Positions 7,660-15,988 of a stretch of 64,000 bases of DNA are shown here, piece by piece. A program made the translations under genes and the position numbers. The first letter of the stretch is position 1. Every line of letters begins with the position of its first letter. A model generated the notes under the pieces. It saw only the letters and a list, made by a program, of their open reading frames with translations. It was not told the origin of the DNA and did no database searches. The DNA comes from Neorhizobium sp. UBA3556 (lineage in GTDB: Bacteria; Pseudomonadota; Alphaproteobacteria; Rhizobiales; Rhizobiaceae): assembly GCA_002376235.1 (NCBI GenBank), contig DFNX01000016.1, positions 558,001 to 622,000 of the forward strand, read 5' to 3'.

Positions 7660-9111
7660 TCAGGCGGAACGCGAGCTGCGATAGACCGAAACGCCGAGTT
7701 CGCGGATCTTCTTGCGCAGTGTATTGCGGTTAAGCCCGAGCAGATCGGCCGCCTTGATCTGGTTGCCTCGGGTGGCCGTCAGCGCTGCAAGGATCAGCGG
7801 ATATTCCATCTCGGTCAGCACCCGATCATACAGTCCCGGAGGCGGCAGGTTGTCGCCGAAGCTCGCGAAATAGCTGCGCATGTTTTCTTCGACCGCCTGA
7901 GCGATGGTCAGAGAGCCACTGCGTGGCGCTGCCTTGTCGATAGGACTATCGGGAACATCCGACCGCAACTCGGTATCGACGATTTCGCGGGTAATAACAT
8001 CCTGCGGATAGAGCGCCATCAGACGGCGCACCAGGTTTTCCAGCTCGCGCACGTTACCCGGCCAGGCATAGGCCTTCATCACGTCCAGCGCCTCGTTGTC
8101 GAAACGCTTGCCGTCGAGCCCTTCCTTCTCGGCCATCTGCATGAAGTGGCGCACGAGATCGGGAATATCTTCCGCGCGGTCGCGCAGCGGCGGCAGACGC
8201 AGCGGCACGACATTGAGGCGATAGTACAAGTCTTCGCGGAAAAGCCCCTGGTTGATCAGGTGCTTCAGGTCCTTGTTGGTGGCAGCAACGATGCGCACGT
8301 CGGTGCGGATCGGAGTGCGTCCGCCGACAGTCGTGTACTCTCCCTGCTGAAGCACGCGCAAAAGACGCGTCTGAGCATCCATCGGCATGTCGCCGATTTC
8401 GTCAAGGAACAGCGTACCGCCTTCAGCCTGCTCGAAACGGCCGGTGGAGCGGTTCTGCGCGCCGGTAAAGGCGCCCTTCTCGTGGCCGAACAGTTCCGAT
8501 TCGATCAGGTCGCGCGGGATGGCCGCCATGTTGATCGCCACGAACGGACCGTTGCGGCGCTTGCCGTAATCATGCAGAGCCTTGGCGACCAGTTCCTTGC
8601 CGGTACCCGATTCACCGGTAATCATCAGCGTCAGGTCCGTCTGCATCAGGCGGGCGAGAACACGATAGATTTCCTGCATCGCAGCAGAACGACCTACAAG
8701 CGGCATCCCATCCTGCATGTCGTCGTCGAGACGCGCCGGCTTGCGCTTCGGCTCGGCTAGCGCCCGGCCAATGATCGCGATCAGTTCGGTCAGGTCGAAT
8801 GGCTTCGGCAGATAATCGTAAGCGCCCTTTTCCGATGCACGGATCGCCGTCATGAACGTGTTCTGCGCGCTCATCACCAACACCGGCAGATCGGGCCGCG
8901 CCTTCTTGATGCGCGGAAGCAAATCGAAGGCATTTTCATCCGGCATGACGACGTCGGTGACGACGAGATCGCCCTCGCCCGCAGACACCCAGCGCCACAA
9001 AGTGGCGGCATTGGAGGTTATGCGTACCTCGTAACCGGCCCGTGTCAGGGCCTGGTTCAGGACGGTACGGATGGCCGCGTCGTCGTCGGCGACAAGGATC
9101 GTGGCAGTCAT
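7660..9111 (-). CDS. ntrC: Nitrogen-assimilation response regulator NtrC
   Basis: NtrC activates sigma-54 promoters of nitrogen-assimilation genes when phosphorylated by NtrB. The 483-residue protein has a receiver (phospho-acceptor Asp53), a sigma-54 interaction AAA+ domain with Walker A GESGTGKE (166-173) and an intact GAFTGA loop (213-218), and a C-terminal Fis-type helix-turn-helix (NQIKAADLLGLNRNTLRKKI). The contrast with NtrX, which lacks GAFTGA, is clear. It overlaps ntrB by 4 bp and is the last gene of dusB-ntrB-ntrC. Confidence 0.98.
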   Translation of the reverse strand: MTATILVADDDAAIRTVLNQALTRAGYEVRITSNAATLWRWVSAGEGDLVVTDVVMPDENAFDLLPRIKKARPDLPVLVMSAQNTFMTAIRASEKGAYDYLPKPFDLTELIAIIGRALAEPKRKPARLDDDMQDGMPLVGRSAAMQEIYRVLARLMQTDLTLMITGESGTGKELVAKALHDYGKRRNGPFVAINMAAIPRDLIESELFGHEKGAFTGAQNRSTGRFEQAEGGTLFLDEIGDMPMDAQTRLLRVLQQGEYTTVGGRTPIRTDVRIVAATNKDLKHLINQGLFREDLYYRLNVVPLRLPPLRDRAEDIPDLVRHFMQMAEKEGLDGKRFDNEALDVMKAYAWPGNVRELENLVRRLMALYPQDVITREIVDTELRSDVPDSPIDKAAPRSGSLTIAQAVEENMRSYFASFGDNLPPPGLYDRVLTEMEYPLILAALTATRGNQIKAADLLGLNRNTLRKKIRELGVSVYRSSRSA

Positions 9112-10256
9112 GTTTCGCTTCCTGTGGGGTTCAAGGCGCGGCCGTCACCGGCCTCTTCCTTGTGCATGGGCATCAGAACACGGAATATGGTTCGGCGCGC
9201 CTGGCTGTCGCATTCGACAATGCCGCCATGGCCGCCGATGATCTTGGCGACCAGCGCCAGCCCGAGGCCGGAGCCGTTGGTCTTGGTGGTGATGAACGGA
9301 TCGAAAAGGTTTGGAACAAGGTCGGCCGGCACGCCGGGACCGTTGTCGATCACGCAGAATTCGAGTGGCAGCGAAATCTTTTCACGCGTACCGGCGACCG
9401 ATAAACGAATCCCCGGACGATAGGCCGTCGTCAGCATGATTTCCGCGTCAGGCTGACCGTCGACCGCCTCGGACGCGTTCTTGATCAGGTTGAGAAACAC
9501 CTGAACCAGCTGGTCGCGATTGGCATAGACCGGCGGCAGCGACGGGTCGTACATCTCGGAAATCTTGATCTCGCGGGCGAAACCGGCCTTGGCCACCGCC
9601 TTCACGTGATCGAGCACGGAGTGGATGTTGAGCGGCACGCGATCGACCGGGCGCTCATCGGAAAACACTTCCATACGGTCGACCAGCGACACGATCCTGT
9701 CGGTCTCGTCGCAGATCAGCCGCGTCAGCGGGCGATCGTCATCCGGAACCACGGTTTCGAGCAGCTGGGCAGCACCACGGATGCCGGACAGCGGGTTCTT
9801 GATCTCATGCGCCAGCATCGAGGCAAGCCCCGTCACCGAGCGGGCAGCCGCTCGATGGGTCAATTGACGATCGATCTTGTCCGCCATCGAGCGCTCCTGA
9901 AACACCACGACGACCGAACCGGGTTCGCTGACGACAGGTGCGACATAAAGATCGACCAGCTTTTCCTGACCGAGTTTCGGAGAGGACAGGTCTACGCGAT
10001 ATTCGTTGACCGGTGCCTTGCGCTCTCGCACCTGATCGATCAAAGCCAGTAGCGGGCTGCCGAACGGGATGAAGCTCGAAATCTTGTATTTGGCCAGATG
10101 CGAGGCACTCGCGCCGAAGAAGGATTCTGCTTCCCAATTGGCAAACGCGATCTTGCCGGCCTGATCGACAAGAATGACCGGGTTCTGGACGGAATTGAGG
10201 ACGGCCATGGCCAATGCCTGCCCATGGGCAGTGTCCTGAATGGCGGACTTTGTCAT
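9108..10256 (-). CDS. ntrB: Nitrogen-sensing histidine kinase/phosphatase NtrB
   Basis: NtrB is the soluble sensor kinase that, under control of PII proteins, phosphorylates or dephosphorylates NtrC. The 382-residue protein has a PAS domain (about 15-125), HisKA with LAHEIKNPLSGIRG (His150) and an HATPase domain (DNGPGV, GSGLGL). There is no membrane segment, as expected. ATG 10256 overlaps the dusB stop (ATGA), with a strong AAGGAGG 4 nt upstream, so translation is coupled to dusB. Confidence 0.97.
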   Translation of the reverse strand: MTKSAIQDTAHGQALAMAVLNSVQNPVILVDQAGKIAFANWEAESFFGASASHLAKYKISSFIPFGSPLLALIDQVRERKAPVNEYRVDLSSPKLGQEKLVDLYVAPVVSEPGSVVVVFQERSMADKIDRQLTHRAAARSVTGLASMLAHEIKNPLSGIRGAAQLLETVVPDDDRPLTRLICDETDRIVSLVDRMEVFSDERPVDRVPLNIHSVLDHVKAVAKAGFAREIKISEMYDPSLPPVYANRDQLVQVFLNLIKNASEAVDGQPDAEIMLTTAYRPGIRLSVAGTREKISLPLEFCVIDNGPGVPADLVPNLFDPFITTKTNGSGLGLALVAKIIGGHGGIVECDSQARRTIFRVLMPMHKEEAGDGRALNPTGSET

Positions 10257-11254
10257 GCAGCCTCCTTGCGGGCTGATAGGAATGCGTCATTTCCAAAAAT
10301 CATCGACAGACGCCGGATAACATCTGCCGGATCACGAGACATCATGATCGCCGCCTTGTCCTCTGACGCAATGTCGCAACCCTGGCGGTCGATATACCAA
10401 CCGAGCTGCTTGCGAGCGTGCCTGAGGCCGGCTTCGACGCCGTAGAAGTCCAGCATCGCCTCGTAATGTTCGATGACGATGGCACCAACCTCCGCCTGTG
10501 AAGGCGCGGCATGGCCGGCAAGCCAGCCGACATGCCAGGGCCGCCCTTGCGCGCCGCGTCCGACCATGACGGCATCGGCACCGGAACGGCGAACGATTTC
10601 GACGGCATCTTCCGGCGTCTGCACATCACCATTGGCGATCAGCGGAATGGAGAGCACATCGCGAACGGCATGGATCGCATCCCAATCCGCCTTGCCTTCA
10701 TAGAACTGCATACGGGTACGACCATGCACTGTGACGAGCTGGACGCCCGCCTCCTGCGCGCGGCGTGCGATCAGCGGTGCATTGAGGCTGTCATGATCCC
10801 AGCCGAGCCGCATCTTGACGGTGACGGGAACGGAGACGGCCTTCACCGTTGCCTCGATCAGCGACAGAGCATGATCGGGATCACGCATCAATGCGGAGCC
10901 GGAATAGCCGCCGGTCACCTTCTTGGCCGGGCAACCCATGTTGATATCGATAATATCGGCGCCATTATCGGCCGAAATTCTTGCCGCTTCCGCCATCCAG
11001 CGGGCTTCACGACCGGCAAGCTGCACCATATGCGGCGTCATGCCGGCATTCTTCAGCCGCGCCCAGGATTCGCCCTTGTTCATGGCAAGCTCCCGGCTTG
11101 CCACCATTTCGGTGACGACAAGCCCTGCGCCAAAGCGCCAGGCGAGCTTGCGGAAGGCGAGATCGGTCACGCCGGACATCGGCGCGAGCACCATCCTATT
11201 GCGGACAGTGACCGATCCGATCTGAAATGGTCTGGCAAGGTCGCTGCAATGCAA
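10253..11254 (-). CDS. dusB: tRNA-dihydrouridine synthase (DusB/NifR3)
   Basis: An FMN-dependent enzyme that reduces uridine to dihydrouridine in tRNA; historically nifR3 because it heads the ntrBC operon. The 333-residue protein has the TIM-barrel Dus signature MAPMSGVTD-like (22-31) and the active-site Cys108 in INMGCPAKKVTGGYSGSALM. The best start I see is TTG 11254, with only a weak GAAAGA upstream. No in-frame ATG lies between the upstream stop and the conserved core, so the exact start is uncertain. It is divergent from ispDF across about 190 bp. Confidence 0.95.
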   Translation of the reverse strand: MHCSDLARPFQIGSVTVRNRMVLAPMSGVTDLAFRKLAWRFGAGLVVTEMVASRELAMNKGESWARLKNAGMTPHMVQLAGREARWMAEAARISADNGADIIDINMGCPAKKVTGGYSGSALMRDPDHALSLIEATVKAVSVPVTVKMRLGWDHDSLNAPLIARRAQEAGVQLVTVHGRTRMQFYEGKADWDAIHAVRDVLSIPLIANGDVQTPEDAVEIVRRSGADAVMVGRGAQGRPWHVGWLAGHAAPSQAEVGAIVIEHYEAMLDFYGVEAGLRHARKQLGWYIDRQGCDIASEDKAAIMMSRDPADVIRRLSMIFGNDAFLSARKEAA

Positions 11255-11446
11255 TTGATGATCTTTCAGGCAAATCCGTATAATGCACTATTTTTATTCA
11301 GCCCTTGAGCGTTTGCCAAGAGCTATTCGTGAAATGCGCTATTTTTGAGCGACGTGCTGGAAATACGGCTTTTGAGGCTATAGTTCTCGCCCTGTCAATC
11401 CAAATCGATACTGGCCAATTTCATACAGAACGGGAACAGCAGCTCC

Positions 11447-12637
11447 ATGACAATCGGCATCGTCATCGTCGCAGCAGGACGAGGGGAAAGAGCTGGCTCG
11501 CCGGACGAGGGGCCGAAGCAATACCGCCCGATCGGCAGCCGCCCGGTCATCGCCCACACGCTGGACACCTTTCTGCGCTGGCACAAACGCGGCCCCATCG
11601 TGGTCGTCATCCATCCGGATGACGAGGAGCTTTATAATGCGGCAACGAGCGGATTGCCCGCGACGGGCGTGACCATCACCTTCGGCGGCGACACACGGCA
11701 ACGCTCGGTTTACGAGGGGTTGAAGGCGCTTTCGGCCACCGAAGCAACCCATGTGATGATCCATGACGCGGCACGCCCCTTCGTCGATCACGCAATGCTC
11801 GACCGCATCGCCGAGGCATTTGACAAGGGCATCGACGCCGTCCTGCCTGCGGTCGCAGTGACAGATACATTGAAGCGCGGCGGCAGTGACGGCCTCGTGC
11901 ATGAAACGGTTCCGCGCTCGGGACTTTATGCCGCCCAGACGCCGCAAAGCTTTCTACTGTCGGAAATCCGCTCGGCCCATGAAAAGGCTGCGGCGCTTCG
12001 CCGCGACGATTTCACCGATGACGCGGCGATCGCCGAATGGGCCGGACTGCCGGTTTCCATCGTCGAGGGATCCGTCGACAATATCAAGCTGACCGTAAAA
12101 CGGGACATGACCATGGCCGATGAAAGGCTTTCAGCCGCAGCCCTCCCCGATGTCCGCACCGGCAACGGCTATGACGTGCACCAGTTGATTGAAGGTGACG
12201 GCGTGACACTGTGCGGTGTCTTCATTCCCCACGACCAGAAACTGTCCGGCCACTCGGATGCCGATGTCGCGCTTCATGCCCTGACCGATGCCCTGCTCGC
12301 CACCTGCGGCGCCGGTGATATCGGCGATCACTTCCCGCCATCGGACATGCAGTGGAAGGGCGCGCCTTCGAAAATCTTCCTCGCGCATGCGGCTAAGATC
12401 GTGCGAAAAAAGGGCGGTACGATCATGAATGCCGACGTGTCGCTGATTGCCGAGGCACCGAAGGTAGGCCCCCATCGCGACAGGATGCGCCAAAATATGG
12501 CAGACATTCTCGGCATTTCGCTCGACCGCTGTTCGGTCAAGGCGACAACCAACGAGACGATCGGCTTTGTTGGCCGTCGCGAAGGCATTGCCGCGATCGC
12601 AACCGCAACCGTCGTTTATCGCGGGACAACCGAATGA
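11447..12637 (+). CDS. ispDF: Bifunctional IspD/IspF of the MEP isoprenoid pathway
   Basis: One 396-residue chain carries two enzymes of the MEP pathway: 2-C-methyl-D-erythritol 4-phosphate cytidylyltransferase (about 1-230, with VAAGRGERAG and KQYRPIG) and MEcPP synthase (about 237-396, with metal ligands in YDVHQL, Asp243/His245, and GHSDADVALHALTD). Such fusions are known from alpha- and epsilonproteobacteria. IspE, the intervening enzyme, is not in this window. The downstream cinA-like gene overlaps by 4 bp. Confidence 0.97.
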   Translation: MTIGIVIVAAGRGERAGSPDEGPKQYRPIGSRPVIAHTLDTFLRWHKRGPIVVVIHPDDEELYNAATSGLPATGVTITFGGDTRQRSVYEGLKALSATEATHVMIHDAARPFVDHAMLDRIAEAFDKGIDAVLPAVAVTDTLKRGGSDGLVHETVPRSGLYAAQTPQSFLLSEIRSAHEKAAALRRDDFTDDAAIAEWAGLPVSIVEGSVDNIKLTVKRDMTMADERLSAAALPDVRTGNGYDVHQLIEGDGVTLCGVFIPHDQKLSGHSDADVALHALTDALLATCGAGDIGDHFPPSDMQWKGAPSKIFLAHAAKIVRKKGGTIMNADVSLIAEAPKVGPHRDRMRQNMADILGISLDRCSVKATTNETIGFVGRREGIAAIATATVVYRGTTE

Positions 12638-13134
12638 GCCTGTTTCCGTTAGACATAGAAGACGACGCGCGTCGGATCGTCTGGGCATTCTCGGAACGCA
12701 GATTGATGATCTCCACAGCAGAATCCTGCACCGGCGGTCTCATTATCGGCGCCCTGACGGATATCGCCGGCTCATCAGCCGTGGTCGACCGCGGGTTCGT
12801 GACATATACGAACGAAGCCAAGATGGATCTTCTAGGCGTCAATGCGGCAACGCTCGGCACCTATGGCGCCGTATCTGAACAGACGGCCAGACAGATGGCG
12901 CAGGGCGCCCTCTTCCGCTCTCGAGCTGGCCTCGCGGTCGCCGTCACCGGCATCGCAGGTCCCGGCGGCGGATCGGCGGAGAAGCCGGTCGGCCTCGTGC
13001 ATCTCGCCGCCCGCAACCGCTCGGGCATGATCATTCACCGGGAAATGCGATACGGCGATATCGGTCGCATGGAAATTCGGCTGGCGACGGTACGCACGGC
13101 CTTCGAGATGCTGTGGGAAGTTGCCGGCATCTGA
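12634..13134 (+). CDS. CinA C-terminal domain protein (PncC-like NMN amidohydrolase)
   Basis: A stand-alone CinA C-terminal domain of 166 residues. Members such as E. coli PncC deamidate nicotinamide mononucleotide to recycle NAD by-products. The catalytic motif TAESCTGG (Ser31) and the glycine-rich VTGIAGPGGGSAEKPVG segment are intact. The N-terminal molybdopterin-binding-like domain of full CinA is missing, which is normal for this subfamily. ATG overlaps the ispDF stop, so the two are coupled. It ends 6 bp from the convergent COQ10-like gene. Confidence 0.92.
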   Translation: MSLFPLDIEDDARRIVWAFSERRLMISTAESCTGGLIIGALTDIAGSSAVVDRGFVTYTNEAKMDLLGVNAATLGTYGAVSEQTARQMAQGALFRSRAGLAVAVTGIAGPGGGSAEKPVGLVHLAARNRSGMIIHREMRYGDIGRMEIRLATVRTAFEMLWEVAGI

Positions 13135-13140
13135 ACCGGA

Positions 13141-13599
13141 TCAGGCAGCCGCGTAGATCTTGTCCGCGCGACTTTCGAAAGCATCGGTGAACATGCGGAA
13201 GGCGCGATCGAACATCGAGCCCATCAAAGCGCCAAGAATCATGCTCTTGAACTCGTAGTCGATGTAGAAATGCACGACGCAGCCCTCGCCGCCGTCGGTC
13301 GGCGGCTCGAAACGCCAGCGGTTGTCGAGATACTTGAACGGTCCTTCGATATACTTGACGTCGATTGCCTGTTCGGCCGGATTGAGAAGCACCTGGGTGG
13401 TGAAGGTTTCCTTGATCGCCTTGTAACCCACGGTCATGTCCGCCAGCAGCAGGGTCTTGCCATCCCGCTCCTTGGAACTGCGTATGCTGAGCGCCTCGCA
13501 AAGTGGCAGGAACTCCGGATAGCGCTCGATATCAGCAACGAGGGCGTACATCTTTTCGGGACTATGCTTGACCGGGCGGCGGATTTCGAACTTTGGCAT
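13141..13599 (-). CDS. COQ10/RatA-type START-domain protein
   Basis: A 152-residue SRPBCC (START-like) protein of the group containing mitochondrial Coq10 and bacterial RatA. It starts with the typical KFEIRRPVKHSPEKMYALVADIE-like strand-helix and keeps YPEFLPLCE (about 27-35). In alphaproteobacteria these proteins are thought to bind ubiquinone and support respiration; a RatA-like effect on ribosome assembly is the alternative reading. I favour the quinone role by lineage, but the sequence alone does not decide. In related genomes it commonly sits near lipA; here a P-loop gene lies between. Confidence 0.88.
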   Translation of the reverse strand: MPKFEIRRPVKHSPEKMYALVADIERYPEFLPLCEALSIRSSKERDGKTLLLADMTVGYKAIKETFTTQVLLNPAEQAIDVKYIEGPFKYLDNRWRFEPPTDGGEGCVVHFYIDYEFKSMILGALMGSMFDRAFRMFTDAFESRADKIYAAA

Positions 13600-13630
13600 G
13601 AGGTGGAGTTAAGCTGAGGTCTTTGGAAGA

Positions 13631-14203
13631 TCAAGCCCCGACAAGGGAGAGAAGCCGCCGCATCCGGCCGCGGGATGTCAGGATCAACACCGGACAATCC
13701 GGATTGAAACGCTGAATCCCGTCCACGATCCGCGGAGAGGTCTGTCGCTCGAAATTCCAGATGAAGGACAAGAATTCGCGATCGAACAACCTTTCCGGAC
13801 ATCCCGGTGCCATATCCGGCCGTGTTTGCCCCAGATGACGAATACTTCTGGAAAAGACACCCCACAGGCAAAGCCAACGTGGCATCCGCACCCAGACAAT
13901 TGCATCGGCACGCGGTATTCTCAGTTCGAAACTGGATGAACCCGTGCCATCCATGATCCAGCGATCTCCGGATACGGCTTCGGAGATCAATGCCCGCGTC
14001 GTCTCACGATCCCGCTTCACCCAGCCTGGAAGCCAGTAAAAATCTCTGTCCATAGAGATATAGGGCAGCCGCAATCTGTCGCTCAACTGGCGCGAAAGCG
14101 TCGACTTTCCGCCTCCCGAGCAGCCGATCACCAGCACGCGCTTCGAGGCATGAAGCACTCCTGCCCCGCCTTTCACATTGACAATCCGCAACTGATTTCC
14201 CAC
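13631..14203 (-). CDS. P-loop NTPase resembling 'DNA topology modulation'/adenylate-kinase-like proteins
   Basis: A 190-residue protein with one clear P-loop, VIGCSGGGKSTLSRQL (about 25-40), followed by LPYISMDRDFYWLPGW and a lid-like Arg-rich stretch. This pattern fits the small kinase-like family often labelled FlaR/topology-modulation proteins; that label is historical and the true substrate is unknown. GTG 14203 is the most upstream start, with a poor ribosome-binding site; GTG codons at residues 10 and 16 are alternatives and leave the P-loop intact. It stands alone between the COQ10-like gene and lipA. Confidence 0.75.
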   Translation of the reverse strand: MGNQLRIVNVKGGAGVLHASKRVLVIGCSGGGKSTLSRQLSDRLRLPYISMDRDFYWLPGWVKRDRETTRALISEAVSGDRWIMDGTGSSSFELRIPRADAIVWVRMPRWLCLWGVFSRSIRHLGQTRPDMAPGCPERLFDREFLSFIWNFERQTSPRIVDGIQRFNPDCPVLILTSRGRMRRLLSLVGA

Positions 14204-14365
14204 CTGTTATGTGCCCAACGCAACGCACACTTTCAGTTTGACGATTTTCAAGTTAAAGAAATTTAATGTATCCTGAGGGCAGTTGTAATATTCCCTCGGC
14301 GCAATCCTGCCTATATTGGTGCATTGCAACATTCTAAAATCTATCGATCCGAAAGACGCATACCC

Positions 14366-14551
14366 ATGGACGATTTCGCACAGATGATAAAGCTGCTCGA
14401 ATCCGCGAAGCAGCTTGCGGATATGAACGGCATGCCGATGCTCGCCTATTTCATCGAAATGGCAAAAGGCGAAGCACGCGGACAAAAAGGCACGCTTCGT
14501 GAGCGCAGGCACGGCCAGGACAAGCGCCCCAAGATCGAGGCTGCTGAATAA
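14366..14551 (+). CDS. Small conserved-looking protein (62 aa), function unknown
   Basis: From ATG 14366 the frame encodes a 62-residue protein beginning MDDFAQMIKLLESAKQLAD, predicted as two short amphipathic helices followed by a basic, charged tail. The composition looks protein-like rather than random, and the gene is convergent with lipA, ending 20 bp from its stop. The ribosome-binding site is only GAAAG, some 10 nt upstream. I recall small rhizobial proteins of this type but cannot name a family. Confidence 0.6.
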   Translation: MDDFAQMIKLLESAKQLADMNGMPMLAYFIEMAKGEARGQKGTLRERRHGQDKRPKIEAAE

Positions 14552-14571
14552 TCAGTGAGAGGGTTGCCGCC

Positions 14572-15546
14572 TTATTCGGCGGCAGCCAGGTGCTTCTTTT
14601 CACGCGCAGCCCGCAACCGGGCAAAGTCATCACCAGCGTGATGCGACGAACGCGTGAGCGGGCTTGAAGCGACCATCAGGAAGCCCTTCGTATAAGCCAC
14701 GGTCTCGTAAGACTTAAACTCCTCCGGCGTAACGAATTTCTCGACCTTATGATGCTTGCGCGTCGGCTGCAGATACTGGCCGATCGTCAGGAAGTCGACA
14801 TCCGCGGTTCTCAGGTCATCCATCAGCTGCAGCACTTCATTACGCTCTTCGCCTAAGCCCACCATGATACCGGACTTGGTGAACATCGTCGGATCGAGTT
14901 CCTTCACCCGCTGCAGAAGTCGGATCGAGTGGAAATAACGCGCGCCGGGACGAACCGTCAGGTAGTTGCCGGGAACCGTTTCCATATTGTGGTTGAAGAC
15001 ATCCGGCTTGGCGGCGACGACACGCTCCAGCGCACCGGGCTTCTTCAGGAAGTCAGGTGTCAGGATTTCGATCGTCGTCAGCGGTGATGCGGCACGGATC
15101 GCCCAGATCACCTTTTCGAAATGTTCCGCACCGCCATCGTCCAGATCGTCGCGGTCGACGGAGGTGATGACAACGTGCTGCAGGCCCATTTCCTTGACTG
15201 CGCGCGCTACGCTTTCCGGCTCGGACATGTCGAGCGGGTTCGGCTTGCCTGTCGCGACATTGCAGAAGGCGCAGGCGCGGGTACAGATCTCGCCCATGAT
15301 CATGAAGGTGGCGTGCTTTTTATCCCAGCACTCACCAATGTTGGGACAGCCCGCCTCTTCGCAGACAGTCACAAGCTTGTTTTCACGAACGATCGCGCGC
15401 GTTTCCTGGTACCCCTTCGATACCGGCGCCTTGACGCGGATCCAGTCCGGCTTGCGCATCACTTCGGTATCGGGCCGATGCGCCTTTTCCGGGTGGCGGA
15501 CGCGCTTCTCTTCGGAGAGATTGGTCCTGTCGAGAATGGTGACCAT
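14572..15546 (-). CDS. lipA: Lipoyl synthase LipA
   Basis: Radical-SAM enzyme that inserts two sulfurs into octanoyl groups on lipoyl domains, here those of PdhB and PdhC encoded next door. The 324-residue protein has the auxiliary-cluster cysteines CEEAGCPNIGEC (62, 67, 73), the SAM-cluster motif CTRACAFC (88, 92, 95), and the C-terminal Arg-Ser-Ser (PLTRSSHHAG) that ligates the auxiliary cluster. Length and motifs are standard. About 110 bp separate it from the upstream GlsB-like gene. Confidence 0.98.
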   Translation of the reverse strand: MVTILDRTNLSEEKRVRHPEKAHRPDTEVMRKPDWIRVKAPVSKGYQETRAIVRENKLVTVCEEAGCPNIGECWDKKHATFMIMGEICTRACAFCNVATGKPNPLDMSEPESVARAVKEMGLQHVVITSVDRDDLDDGGAEHFEKVIWAIRAASPLTTIEILTPDFLKKPGALERVVAAKPDVFNHNMETVPGNYLTVRPGARYFHSIRLLQRVKELDPTMFTKSGIMVGLGEERNEVLQLMDDLRTADVDFLTIGQYLQPTRKHHKVEKFVTPEEFKSYETVAYTKGFLMVASSPLTRSSHHAGDDFARLRAAREKKHLAAAE

Positions 15547-15657
15547 GAAATCCTGCCTTCAACTCCGCATTCATGTCGGAGCATGTTGTCGTTCGGAAAT
15601 TCTCTATGCATGAACCGCGGCAAATCTTTGCGCGGCATAACCTGCCAGACCGCTACA

Positions 15658-15909
15658 TTAGCGCCTGACGATTTTGGCGACGAATAGCAAAAGGCTCGCG
15701 CCAAGGAAAGCCGTGACGAAATAGCCGAGACGGCTGTCTTTCACGGCAATGTCGAAGGTTCCCAAAACCGCGATCGCGACAACGGAGCCGACGATACCCA
15801 GTACGATGTTCATGAATATGCCGAAGCGGATATCTATCAGCTTGCCGGCAAGCCAGCCTGCCAGTCCACCGATGATGATCGCCCCGATCCAGCCAACGCT
15901 TTCCATCAT
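15658..15909 (-). CDS. GlsB/YeaQ/YmgE-family small membrane protein
   Basis: About 82-83 residues with three hydrophobic segments and the glycine-rich family pattern (IGAIIIGGLAGWLAGKL at the start, then a central IVLGIVGSVVAI segment). It belongs to the transglycosylase-associated/GlsB-like membrane proteins, often linked to stress, with no known biochemical activity. Two adjacent ATGs (15909 and 15906) follow GGAGGAGG at 15911-15918; I report the first. A further upstream ATG at 15954 lacks this support. It lies downstream of lpd. Confidence 0.85.
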   Translation of the reverse strand: MMESVGWIGAIIIGGLAGWLAGKLIDIRFGIFMNIVLGIVGSVVAIAVLGTFDIAVKDSRLGYFVTAFLGASLLLFVAKIVRR

Positions 15910-15988
15910 TCCTCCTCCAAGGCCCAGATAGCCGTTCGGCGCTCCCCACATCAATGGGAAGCGCCTTTTGTTCTTATAAGGAGCTCTA

